This document shows, in pieces, positions 40,270 through 47,551 of a DNA stretch of 47,551 nucleotides. The DNA is from Bacillota bacterium (GTDB taxonomy: Bacteria; Bacillota; Clostridia; Oscillospirales; Acutalibacteraceae), in assembly GCA_023460155.1 (NCBI GenBank), contig JAEWRF010000116.1:1-47551 (forward strand), written 5' to 3'. Under the pieces are notes generated by a model that saw only the letters and a program-made list of their open reading frames with translations, ran no database searches and had not been told where the DNA came from. Positions within the stretch are counted from its first letter, which is position 1; each line of letters opens with the position of its first letter. The translations under genes and the position numbers were made by a program.

Positions 40270-41378
40270 AAATCGCCCGGAAAAGCTTCTCCCTCGCGGC
40301 GGCTTGTGCGCTTCTGCTACTGACTCTTCTTCCCGCCTGCGCGGTGCGAAATCCTGCCGCTTCTTCTGCGGCCCCGGCGCCTTCTTCCCAAGCGGCATCT
40401 TCCCGGATGTCTTCCTCCGCAGCGGCGGCGCCGGCTTCACCGTCTCCCGCTCCTGCGGGGAAACCGGCCCTTCCGTTCCCGGCCGTCCCGGCTGCGGGAG
40501 CCGCGGCGGCCGTGCTGCTGATTGCCGCCGGCGCAGTTTTTCTCCTGCGCCGGAAAAAAAGCACAGAATCGCCGGAAACGGAGGAACCGCCCTTGATTCA
40601 CACACAAAGTGACTCGGCCGCCTTCTCTCTGAGAATCGGCAATGCCCACCATATCGGCGCGCGGGAAAACCAACAGGATTCCTTCGGAATCTCCGACATC
40701 GGCAACCCCACCCTCTGCATGGAAAAGGGGGTCCTTGCCGTCGTGGCGGACGGCATGGGCGGTCTGGCAAACGGCGCGCAGATCAGCGCGACCGTAACCT
40801 CCGTGATGCTTCGGCATTTTGAAACACAGCGCGCCGGGGCCGATTGCTCCGAGGAACTCCTCGCCATGCTGGGGCGCGCCAACGACGAGGTCAACCGCTA
40901 CCTGAGCAGCGGGGCGCGCGAGCAGAGCGGCTCCACGGTCGTGGCGGCGCTGATCAAGGGAAGCTCCCTGCATTTCATTTCGGTTGGGGACAGCCGCATC
41001 TGCCTTGTGCGCGGCGGTTCCCTGATTCCGATCAACCGGGAACACACGTACGCCTCAGAACTGGATGAAAAGGCCGCGCGGGGCGAGATTTCACCGGCGC
41101 AGGCCCGCAGCGACCCGCAGCGCCGCGCGCTGACCAGCTACATCGGCATGGGCAGACTGGAAAAAATCGACCGGAGCCTCCGACCGATTCCGCTGCAGCG
41201 CGGCGACCGGGTTCTGCTGATGACGGACGGCGTGTTCGGCACGCTCTCCGAACAGGAGATTCTTGCGGCGGCGGAGCTGGATGCCTACGAAGCGGCCTCG
41301 GTTCTGGAAGAGGCGGTTCTCGGCAAAAAAAAGCCGGGGCAGGATAACTTCACCGCCGTGATTCTTCAGTGCGTCTGA
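40260..41378 (+). CDS. Membrane-anchored PP2C-type Ser/Thr phosphatase
   Basis: The roughly 372-residue protein starts with a signal-like helix ending in LLTLLPAC, a possible lipobox. About 55 Ala/Ser/Pro-rich residues and a second helix (GAAAAVLLIAAGAVFLL) followed by RRKKS come next, then a cytoplasmic PP2C domain. Metal-binding Asp motifs are visible: GARENQQDSFG, VVADGMGGLANG, VGDSRICLV, LLMTDGVFG and GQDNFTAVIL. It would remove phosphates placed by the two kinases (inference from context). The TTG at 40260 has AGGAG 5 nt upstream; an in-frame GTG at 40242 also exists. It overlaps the FHA gene and is translationally coupled. Confidence 0.88.
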   Translation: MGVKIARKSFSLAAACALLLLTLLPACAVRNPAASSAAPAPSSQAASSRMSSSAAAAPASPSPAPAGKPALPFPAVPAAGAAAAVLLIAAGAVFLLRRKKSTESPETEEPPLIHTQSDSAAFSLRIGNAHHIGARENQQDSFGISDIGNPTLCMEKGVLAVVADGMGGLANGAQISATVTSVMLRHFETQRAGADCSEELLAMLGRANDEVNRYLSSGAREQSGSTVVAALIKGSSLHFISVGDSRICLVRGGSLIPINREHTYASELDEKAARGEISPAQARSDPQRRALTSYIGMGRLEKIDRSLRPIPLQRGDRVLLMTDGVFGTLSEQEILAAAELDAYEAASVLEEAVLGKKKPGQDNFTAVILQCV

Positions 41379-41408
41379 CCGTATTGAGGTGAAAGGAATC
41401 CTGAAATA

Positions 41409-42836
41409 ATGAAAAAGTTTGTTTCCAAAAGGTGCCTGCTTGCTTTGGCTGCCTGCACGATCTTCTTTGGGACCTTTTCGTTCCCCGCCGCGGCTACAAA
41501 CAAAAAAATACAGGAAGCCTGCAACGGTGTGGTGCGCGTGTACTGTCAGGTAAGCAATGACGAAGCCAGCACCGGCAGCGGCTTCGCCGTCGGCAAGGCC
41601 GGCCAGCCGGCCAGCCTTTTCGTGACCAATTATCACGTGATTGCCGACAATCCGGAACAGGTATGCCTCGTTCTCGACAGCCTTGCAGACCAGCAGACGA
41701 TTGTTCCAGCCAAGGTCGTTGCGGGCAGCGCCGACACCGACATCGCGATTTTGCAGACCGCCCAGCCGATCCGGAGCCGCACTCCGCTTCCGCTTGAATC
41801 CACAAAAGAGCTGGAAGTAACCCAGCAGGTCTACGCGCTCGGCTTCCCCGGTGCGGCGGACAAAGGAACGGATCAGGGGGATCAGCTTCCCTCTACGCCC
41901 AACGACGTCACCGTCACCTCCGGAACGGTAACCAAAAAGCAGACGGCGATCGGCAATATGAACTTTGTCCAGATCGATGCAACCATAAATCATGGAAATT
42001 CCGGCGGCCCCCTGATGACGGAGGACGGTTATGTAGTCGGCATCAATGCGCGCGGCGCCCTGAACGACGATAAAACCCAGGCAGCCGGCACCAACTATTC
42101 AATCTTTATCGATTACGTGATGGATTTCCTCGATAAAAACAACATTCCCTACGACCGCGGCGAGGCAGGTGAAGGGACACAGGCTCCTTCCGGTTCTCAG
42201 GAACCCGCGCCCGCCGCTTCTTCTCCCAAGGCCGCCGTATCCACTCCCCAGACTACAGCGTCCGCCGCGTCCTCTCCTCAGGCGCCTGCGGGACCGGCGT
42301 CCGTGCAGCCGCAGGCTCCGGCTCCGGCTCAGCCCGCATCCGCACCGGAGTCTTCGAAAGGCAGCTTAGGCGGAGTCAGCTATCTGACCATTGCAGCGGT
42401 CGCTGCCGTAATCGGCCTTATTATTGCTTATTTCCGGCGCAAAAAGAAGCCGGGGACTCCGGCAGCTGCCCCCGCCGCTGCGGTGCCGCCGGCGCCGCAG
42501 CCCTTCCCAACGGTTCCCGCCGTCCCGTCCGCCCGGAAAATCGTCGGCGCGGGGGGAATCTTTTCCGGCACCTCGTTCCCGGTTTCCGGCCCGGTGCTGC
42601 TTGGGCGGGACCCCCACCGGTGCAGCATCGTCTACCCCGCAGACGCGCCCGGAATCAGCTCCGCGCACTGTGAGGTCCGCGTTTCCGGCTCGGGCCTGAT
42701 TCTGACCGACCTCGGCTCCAGCTACGGCACGTTCCTCGCGGACGGGCGGAAGCTGACCGCCCATCAGCCGGTGGAGCTGGCTCCCGGCTCCTCGTTTTAT
42801 CTTGCATCCCGGGAAAACAGTTTCCAAGTGGAATAG
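41409..42836 (+). CDS. Secreted-side trypsin-like serine protease with TM helix and cytoplasmic FHA domain
   Basis: The 475-residue protein has a signal peptide (KRCLLALAACTIFFGTFSFPAAA) and an HtrA/trypsin-like domain with catalytic His76 (FVTNYHVIAD), Asp111 (ADTDIAIL) and Ser198 (NHGNSGGPL). An Ala/Pro/Ser-rich linker (about 255-318), a membrane helix (323-342) followed by RRKKK, then a second Pro-rich linker lead to a C-terminal FHA domain (about 380-470). FHA motifs are LLGRDPHRC, GISSAHCEV and LGSSYGTFLADGRKL. No PDZ domain is seen. The protease faces outside and the FHA inside, so phosphorylation could recruit or control it. Third of the island's FHA or phosphatase genes, 30 bp after the phosphatase. 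Confidence 0.92.
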   Translation: MKKFVSKRCLLALAACTIFFGTFSFPAAATNKKIQEACNGVVRVYCQVSNDEASTGSGFAVGKAGQPASLFVTNYHVIADNPEQVCLVLDSLADQQTIVPAKVVAGSADTDIAILQTAQPIRSRTPLPLESTKELEVTQQVYALGFPGAADKGTDQGDQLPSTPNDVTVTSGTVTKKQTAIGNMNFVQIDATINHGNSGGPLMTEDGYVVGINARGALNDDKTQAAGTNYSIFIDYVMDFLDKNNIPYDRGEAGEGTQAPSGSQEPAPAASSPKAAVSTPQTTASAASSPQAPAGPASVQPQAPAPAQPASAPESSKGSLGGVSYLTIAAVAAVIGLIIAYFRRKKKPGTPAAAPAAAVPPAPQPFPTVPAVPSARKIVGAGGIFSGTSFPVSGPVLLGRDPHRCSIVYPADAPGISSAHCEVRVSGSGLILTDLGSSYGTFLADGRKLTAHQPVELAPGSSFYLASRENSFQVE

Positions 42837-42847
42837 GAGGAATCGAC

Positions 42848-44251
42848 ATGAAATGTCCGAAATGCGGAGCCGAAACCGGAGGAGCTTCCCGCTGCCCCCG
42901 CTGCGGAGCTTCCATGGAATACGGCGGGAACACGGTCTTCTACGGAAAGGCCGCGGGAGCAACGCTGACGCTGAAAGATGTTTTTTCCGATGTTTTCAAG
43001 CATCATTCAAAAGCGGACGGTGAACGGATTTTTCTTGCCGGGACGTCCCAGTCCACCCCATCGGAACCGGAAATGCTCGCACAGTGGAAAAAGCCCTGGC
43101 TTTTCCTGCGCGTGGCCGTAATCGGAATCGTGCTGGCGATCGGCGCGTTCCTTCCGATTCTGCTTTATGGAAATGCCAATATGCTGCCGGCCTATTATAT
43201 CCTTGCGGCAGGCACCATGCCGCTGGCAGTCCTGATTTTTTTCTGGGAGATGAATATCCCCCGGAACATTCCGATCTACGAAGTGCTTCTGATGATGCTG
43301 ACCGGTGGAGTTCTGTCGCTTTTCACGGCTATTATTCTCTACTCAGTCGTCCCGGATTCCGGCTCCAAGGTATGGGATTTCGCGGCATTTGTAGAAGAAC
43401 CGGCCAAAATTTTCGCGCTTGCGCTTTTCCTTCGAAAACCCGGCAAGAACTATATTCTCAATGGGATTCTGATCGGAGCGGCCGTCGGGGCTGGATTTGC
43501 TGCTTTTGAGTCGGCTGGTTACGTCATGAACAAATCCGGAGACGTTTTCCAACTGATCGATCTGGCTCTGATCCGCGGATTCGACAATCTGGGCGGTCAC
43601 GCCCTGTACGCCGGGGTAGAGGGCGGCGCGCTCGCGATGGTCAAAGGCACCGGGCCGCTGAAAGCAAGGCATTTTTTCAGCGCTGATTTTCTGAAATTCG
43701 CCGTTGTTTCCATCGCCTGTCATTTTCTGAATAACTATCTCCTTCTCCCGACCATTGAAATCGGGCCGCTGGATCTGTCTCGACTGCTTCTGAGCCTTCT
43801 TCTCTGGGTGGTCATGCTGCGCCTGCTCCAAAAGGGCATCCGGCAGGTGCTGGCGGTTTCTGCCGCCGCGGGCCCGGCAAGGATGCCGGCTGCCGCAGTT
43901 CCGGCCGCAGCGGCGGGCAGCTGTACCGTTTCGGGAGTTGCCGGTCTGTACCGCGGTCAGACGATTCCGGTTGAGGACGGAAGCCTTGTGTTCGGCCGCG
44001 ACCCAAAGACCTGCAACCTGATTTTCCCCGCTTCGACGGCGGGAATCAGCCGCCTTCACTGCATTCTGAAAAAGCGGAACGGGGAACTGCTGCTGACGGA
44101 CTGCAACTCCTCCTGCGGGACTTTCCTTGAAAACGGAACCCGGCTGGTTCCGGGAGCCGAGACCCGGTTGGAACTCGGGCAGCGGTTCTACCTCGGCAAC
44201 CGGGAAACCATGTTTGAAGTCACTCTGGGTGAGAACCGCCATGGATTATGA
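42848..44251 (+). CDS. Zinc-ribbon PrsW-family intramembrane protease fused to FHA domain
   Basis: The 467-residue protein has an N-terminal zinc ribbon (C3xxC6, C16xxC19), then seven or more membrane helices with PrsW motifs: FVEEPAKIF (Glu183-Glu184), AAFESAGYV (Glu221), GGHALYAG (His251) and IACHFLNNYLL (His292). A C-terminal FHA domain (about 370-460) follows: LVFGRDPKTC, GISRLHCIL, NSSCGTFLENGTRL. PrsW cleaves the anti-sigma factor RsiW in Bacillus; here the target is unknown. The FHA would bring phosphorylated partners to the membrane protease (inference). AGGAGG lies upstream, and its stop overlaps the next kinase start by 11 bp. Confidence 0.93.
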   Translation: MKCPKCGAETGGASRCPRCGASMEYGGNTVFYGKAAGATLTLKDVFSDVFKHHSKADGERIFLAGTSQSTPSEPEMLAQWKKPWLFLRVAVIGIVLAIGAFLPILLYGNANMLPAYYILAAGTMPLAVLIFFWEMNIPRNIPIYEVLLMMLTGGVLSLFTAIILYSVVPDSGSKVWDFAAFVEEPAKIFALALFLRKPGKNYILNGILIGAAVGAGFAAFESAGYVMNKSGDVFQLIDLALIRGFDNLGGHALYAGVEGGALAMVKGTGPLKARHFFSADFLKFAVVSIACHFLNNYLLLPTIEIGPLDLSRLLLSLLLWVVMLRLLQKGIRQVLAVSAAAGPARMPAAAVPAAAAGSCTVSGVAGLYRGQTIPVEDGSLVFGRDPKTCNLIFPASTAGISRLHCILKKRNGELLLTDCNSSCGTFLENGTRLVPGAETRLELGQRFYLGNRETMFEVTLGENRHGL

Positions 44252-46055
44252 GAAGCTGTGCCTGAAATGCATGCGGGAGGGCGTTACAGGGGGCGTGTGC
44301 GCGTACTGCGGCACACACGCCGGGTTTGCCCAGGAGCCGCCGTTCGCCCTGACGCCCGGGACCGTTCTCCACGGCCGCTACCTGACGGGCGCCGTTCTTG
44401 GATTCGGCGGCTTCGGCATCACCTATATCGCGGCCGACCTGCAGGACGGGCATCGGGTTGCGATCAAGGAGTACATGCCGAGCGGGCTGAGTACCCGGCG
44501 GCCGGGGGATACTGCGCTCACCTCCTTTTCCTCCGCAGAGGATTTCCGCTACGGGCTGAATCAATTTCTGGAGGAAGCGCGCACCATTTACAATCTGCGC
44601 GGCGACCCTCACATCATTTCGGTGGAAAAGCTGTTTGAGGAAAACCAGACCGCCTATTACGTCATGGAATTTCTGGAGGGCCGCGACCTGAAGAAACACC
44701 TGAAGGAAAACGGCGGCAGGCTTTCGTTCCGCGAGACTTCAAGGCTGCTTTCGCCGGTCTTTGACGCCCTGGAACGCGTCCACGGGCAGGGGATTGTGCA
44801 CCGGGACGTCAGCCCCGACAACATTTTTCTCTGCTGCAGCGGAGCGGTAAAGCTGATCGATTTTGGTGCGGCGCGGGCTTCCCTTCAGGAGCGGAGCCAG
44901 AGCATCGACGTCATTCTGAAGCGCGGGTACGCTCCGGAGGAACAGTACCGTTCCCATGGAAAGCAAGGACCCTGGACGGACATTTACGCGCTCGGCTGCA
45001 CATTTTATCACTGCATCACCGGGAAGGTGCCGCCCGAATCGACCCAGAGACTGGCGGAGGACGACTGCGCGCCACCCTCCCGCTTCTGCCCCGACCTCTC
45101 CAAGGCCGCCGAGCACGTTCTGCTGAAGGCCATGAGCGTTAAGGCGGAGAACCGGTATCAGACCGTCGGCGCTTTCCGTCAGGCATTGGAAGCTGCCGCC
45201 TCTTCGGCAAACCCGGGTCCTACCAAACCCTCCGTGATTACCAGCACTCCGGTTGCTCCCGCAAACGGGAAACAGTCGGCGGGAAAACGTCTTGCCGCCT
45301 ATGTGATCGACTCCCTGATTCTCTCCGGAATCTTCCTTCTGCTGGGCTCCGTGATCCGGGCAGCCTCTCTGGCACAGCTGGCGCTGTTTTCCTATGCCGT
45401 TTCTTTTGCCTACGGCTTTGGTTTTGAAAGCTCCTCTCTCCGGGCGACGCCCGGGAAGCGCCTGATGAAGCTGCAGGTAACGGACTGCGGCGGCGATATC
45501 CTGCCGAAGGAAAAAAACGCTCTGAGGAACCTGGTTAAGTTCAGCCCCTCGCTGCTGTACGCCTTCTGCCCGGCGGCTGTCGCGCTCTGCTGGGCGGCGG
45601 TTGACGCGCTCGCGCTGTTTTTCACCGCTTCCGGGCAAACGCTGCACGACTGCGCCGCCCATGCCCGGGTGGGGGCACCGATCGCCTATCGGGCCGCGAT
45701 GGTTCCCATCGCGGAGGAATCCGCCGGACCGGTGTCTCAAACGGGGGTCCGCTGCCTTTCCGGGCTCTACCAGGGCACCTTTTTCCCGCTCGGCGAAAGC
45801 AAACTGGTCATGGGCCGGAACCCGCAGAGCTGCAACGTGATCTTTCCCGCCGACACCGTGGGCGTCAGCGCCCTGCACTGCGAGCTGTTCTGGGACCGGA
45901 GCACCGAAACCGTCATCCTGAAAGACCTCGGCTCCACCTACGGCACGTTCGTCTCGGACGGGCGCAAACTGGGGCCGCAGCAGATCGCCGTTCTGCGAAA
46001 GCAGGACAGCTTTACCATCGGAGACAAAAACACGTTTATTATTACAGCCGGATGA
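44241..46055 (+). CDS. Zinc-ribbon Ser/Thr protein kinase with RDD membrane domain and FHA domain
   Basis: The 604-residue protein has a zinc ribbon (C7xxC10, C20xxC23), then a kinase domain (about 46-320) with GFGGFG loop, Lys76 in VAIKEYM, HRDVSPDN (187-194), DFG (207-209) and GYAPEEQYRSHG. An RDD-type membrane domain follows (GKRLAAYVIDSLILSGIFLLLG to LHDCAAHARVG), then a C-terminal FHA domain (VMGRNPQSC, GVSALHCEL, LGSTYGTFVSDGRKL). It therefore both writes and can read phospho-marks. I chose the ATG at 44241, which overlaps the previous gene's stop; the longer reading from 44127 lies inside that gene. No external domain is present, unlike the first kinase. Confidence 0.93.
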   Translation: MDYEKLCLKCMREGVTGGVCAYCGTHAGFAQEPPFALTPGTVLHGRYLTGAVLGFGGFGITYIAADLQDGHRVAIKEYMPSGLSTRRPGDTALTSFSSAEDFRYGLNQFLEEARTIYNLRGDPHIISVEKLFEENQTAYYVMEFLEGRDLKKHLKENGGRLSFRETSRLLSPVFDALERVHGQGIVHRDVSPDNIFLCCSGAVKLIDFGAARASLQERSQSIDVILKRGYAPEEQYRSHGKQGPWTDIYALGCTFYHCITGKVPPESTQRLAEDDCAPPSRFCPDLSKAAEHVLLKAMSVKAENRYQTVGAFRQALEAAASSANPGPTKPSVITSTPVAPANGKQSAGKRLAAYVIDSLILSGIFLLLGSVIRAASLAQLALFSYAVSFAYGFGFESSSLRATPGKRLMKLQVTDCGGDILPKEKNALRNLVKFSPSLLYAFCPAAVALCWAAVDALALFFTASGQTLHDCAAHARVGAPIAYRAAMVPIAEESAGPVSQTGVRCLSGLYQGTFFPLGESKLVMGRNPQSCNVIFPADTVGVSALHCELFWDRSTETVILKDLGSTYGTFVSDGRKLGPQQIAVLRKQDSFTIGDKNTFIITAG

Positions 46056-46071
46056 AAGGTGGACTGCCGAC

Positions 46072-46818
46072 ATGAGTTTTTATGCCGCGCAATGCTCGCT
46101 GAAAGGAGCCCGCCCCTACAATGAGGACACCGTTCTCGGCACGGAGGCCGGAAACGGCTTCCTCGCCGTCGTGGCGGACGGCCTCGGGGGCCATGGGGGC
46201 GGAAACATCGCCTCCCGGGTCGCGGCGGAGAACCTGCTGGAAGGGTACCTCGCCGACCCGCACGTCAGCCGCGAAGGCCTGCAGGCTCTTTTCGACCGCG
46301 CAAACCGCGCCGTTCTGGAAAAGCAGAGCACTGAGATGCGGATGCAGAGCACCGTCGTTTCCCTGTTTTACGACGGAGAACGTCTGGCCTTCGCGCACGC
46401 CGGGGATTCCCGGCTGTACCATTTTCTTGATGGGCGTCTGGTGTTCCAGACCGTGGACCACAGTGTCACACAGATGGCCGCCCTCGCGGGAGAAATCAGC
46501 GAAAAGCAGATCCGGTTCCATGAGGACCGCAACCGGGTACTGCGAACACTGGGGGGCGAAGAAACGATCCGTGCGGAAATCAGGATTGAAGAATACCGCG
46601 TTTCTTCCCGTGATGCGTTCCTGCTCTGCACGGACGGCTTCTGGGAATTTGTCTGGGAGGACGAGATGGCGGTCGACCTGTGCAAATCCGCCGGCCCGGA
46701 GGAATGGCTCACCTATATGATCGCGCGGATCGGCGGCCGCATGAACGGGAAAAACGACAATTTCTCGGCAGTGGCCCTATTCGGCCGGGATGATCCGCAG
46801 GACGGGAGGATTCTATGA
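46072..46818 (+). CDS. Cytoplasmic PP2C-type Ser/Thr phosphatase
   Basis: The 248-residue protein is a bare PP2C domain: GARPYNEDTVLG, VVADGLGGHGGG, HAGDSRLYHF, LLCTDGFWEF and GKNDNFSAVALFG carry the metal-binding Asp residues. It has no membrane helix or extra domain, unlike the phosphatase encoded at 40260. It likely reverses phosphorylation by the kinase encoded 16 bp upstream (inference). GAAAGGTGG-type sequence precedes the ATG. Its stop overlaps the ATG of the VWA gene. Confidence 0.93.
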   Translation: MSFYAAQCSLKGARPYNEDTVLGTEAGNGFLAVVADGLGGHGGGNIASRVAAENLLEGYLADPHVSREGLQALFDRANRAVLEKQSTEMRMQSTVVSLFYDGERLAFAHAGDSRLYHFLDGRLVFQTVDHSVTQMAALAGEISEKQIRFHEDRNRVLRTLGGEETIRAEIRIEEYRVSSRDAFLLCTDGFWEFVWEDEMAVDLCKSAGPEEWLTYMIARIGGRMNGKNDNFSAVALFGRDDPQDGRIL

Positions 46819-47551
46819 AAAAGAAACTGCTCTCACTGCTTTTTGTTCTGGCGTTTCTCGTTTCCGCCTTTGCGCCCGCGCAGGCGGAAACCGCACTGCA
46901 GGCGGGAATGGAAGGCACGGCCTTCCGGAACGGGAGCCTGACTGTTCTCTATGGCACAAGCTCCGCTCAAACCCCCTCGGTAAAAGATCTTTCCGTCTCC
47001 CTCGGAGATGCCGCGCTGCCGGTTTCCAACGTTGAGCCCTACGCAAAAAGCGGGCAGGGAACGACCTATCTCTTTCTTGTCGACGTTTCCGGCTCCATCA
47101 GCGCTTCCTCCATCGCCCAGATCAAAGCGATTCTGACCTCGGTCAACAGCACTCTCGCGCCCGGTGACAACGCTGCAGTCGCGACGGTGGGCAACCAGAT
47201 CCGCACCAATCCCTTTGAATCGGACGGGAAAAAGCGGCTCGCGCAGATTCAGGCGGTCCGCGGTGTTCCGGAAAACACCAATCTGTTTTCCAGCATGATC
47301 GAATCGCTCGGTCTGCTCTCCTCCTCCACCGAAAGCCACATGCGCAAATGCCTGATTGTGCTTTCCGACGGCGAGGATTATTATACGACGGGCGTCACGC
47401 AGGAAGAGGTCTTCAAGAAGATCGACGACACCCGCATTTCGGTCGACACCGTCGCGCTGCTCCAGGACCCGAAGGACGACAAAGCCGTCGAAGCCGCAAA
47501 GGTTCTCGGCAGCTTCGCGCGGCGCTCACCCGGCGGGGCCGACATCACCTT
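46815..47551 (+). CDS. Secreted von Willebrand factor A domain protein (N-terminal part; runs off the window)
   Basis: The 245 visible residues start with a signal peptide (KKKLLSLLFVLAFLVSAFAPAQA), a short beta domain and a VWA domain with the metal-ion adhesion site FLVDVSGSIS (DxSxS), the Thr in ENTNLFSS and the Asp in IVLSDGEDYY. VWA domains bind protein partners through Mg2+. The frame is still open at the window end, so a membrane helix or further domains may follow. The ATG overlaps the phosphatase stop (ATGA), with GGGAGG 6 nt upstream. The kinase, phosphatase and VWA set recalls TerY-P-type triads. Confidence 0.9.
   Translation, partial: MKKKLLSLLFVLAFLVSAFAPAQAETALQAGMEGTAFRNGSLTVLYGTSSAQTPSVKDLSVSLGDAALPVSNVEPYAKSGQGTTYLFLVDVSGSISASSIAQIKAILTSVNSTLAPGDNAAVATVGNQIRTNPFESDGKKRLAQIQAVRGVPENTNLFSSMIESLGLLSSSTESHMRKCLIVLSDGEDYYTTGVTQEEVFKKIDDTRISVDTVALLQDPKDDKAVEAAKVLGSFARRSPGGADIT

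Overview
The window looks like a chromosomal segment of a moderately GC-rich, endospore-forming member of the Clostridia. Adjacent spoIVB and spo0A genes, strong AGGAGG-type ribosome sites, frequent TTG and GTG starts, TTGACA/TATAAT promoters, a GatCAB amidotransferase and the polyamine and kinase gene families all fit the Oscillospirales/Ruminococcaceae neighbourhood. That placement is an inference from gene content, and no rRNA or marker phylogeny is possible here. I see no tRNA, rRNA, CRISPR array, complete insertion sequence or prophage.

Layout, left to right. Bases 1-1820 (minus strand) hold a truncated flippase-like membrane protein and two ECF transporter S components. These are divergent from a MocR/PdxR-type regulator, which makes a plausible vitamin B6 uptake unit. 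Bases 3.3-10.7 kb (plus) are housekeeping: peptidase T, an acetyltransferase, a peptide-deformylase-like protein, then an aspS-gatC-gatA-gatB operon suited to tRNA-dependent Asn/Gln formation. Bases 10.8-11.9 kb (minus) carry a small membrane protein, ywbE and msrA. Bases 12.2-14.4 kb (plus) are spoIVB-spo0A. This Spo0A keeps its DNA-binding domain but has Asn instead of the phospho-acceptor Asp and Cys instead of the conserved Lys in its receiver. A methyl-accepting chemotaxis protein follows on the minus strand.

Bases 16.4-24.0 kb are a sugar locus: a LacI regulator, two permeases and a lipoprotein binding protein (minus), and divergently a GH94 cellobiose-type phosphorylase (plus), with three palindromic operator-like sites between them. 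A glycosyltransferase-TPR protein follows (minus). Bases 26.1-31.9 kb (plus) form a polyamine operon, speD-speA-speE-carboxynorspermidine synthase-nspC. It encodes both the S-adenosylmethionine route and the aspartate-semialdehyde route, but no agmatinase. Bases 31.9-37.0 kb contain a flavin/PPOX-fold protein, a DUF3298-like protein, a MYG1-acetyltransferase-TIGR04076 group, and a two-component system whose regulator gene is broken by a one-base frameshift between receiver and HTH.

From 37.3 kb to the window end runs the most interesting region: eight tightly spaced, often overlapping plus-strand genes. They encode two zinc-ribbon Ser/Thr kinases, two PP2C phosphatases, a stand-alone FHA protein, a trypsin-like protease-TM-FHA fusion, a PrsW intramembrane protease-FHA fusion and a secreted von Willebrand A protein (cut by the window end). 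Three of the proteins end in closely similar FHA cassettes. The inferred picture is a membrane phospho-signalling system in which kinase and phosphatase activity is read by FHA domains attached to an external protease, an intramembrane protease and a kinase. Its trigger and output are unknown.
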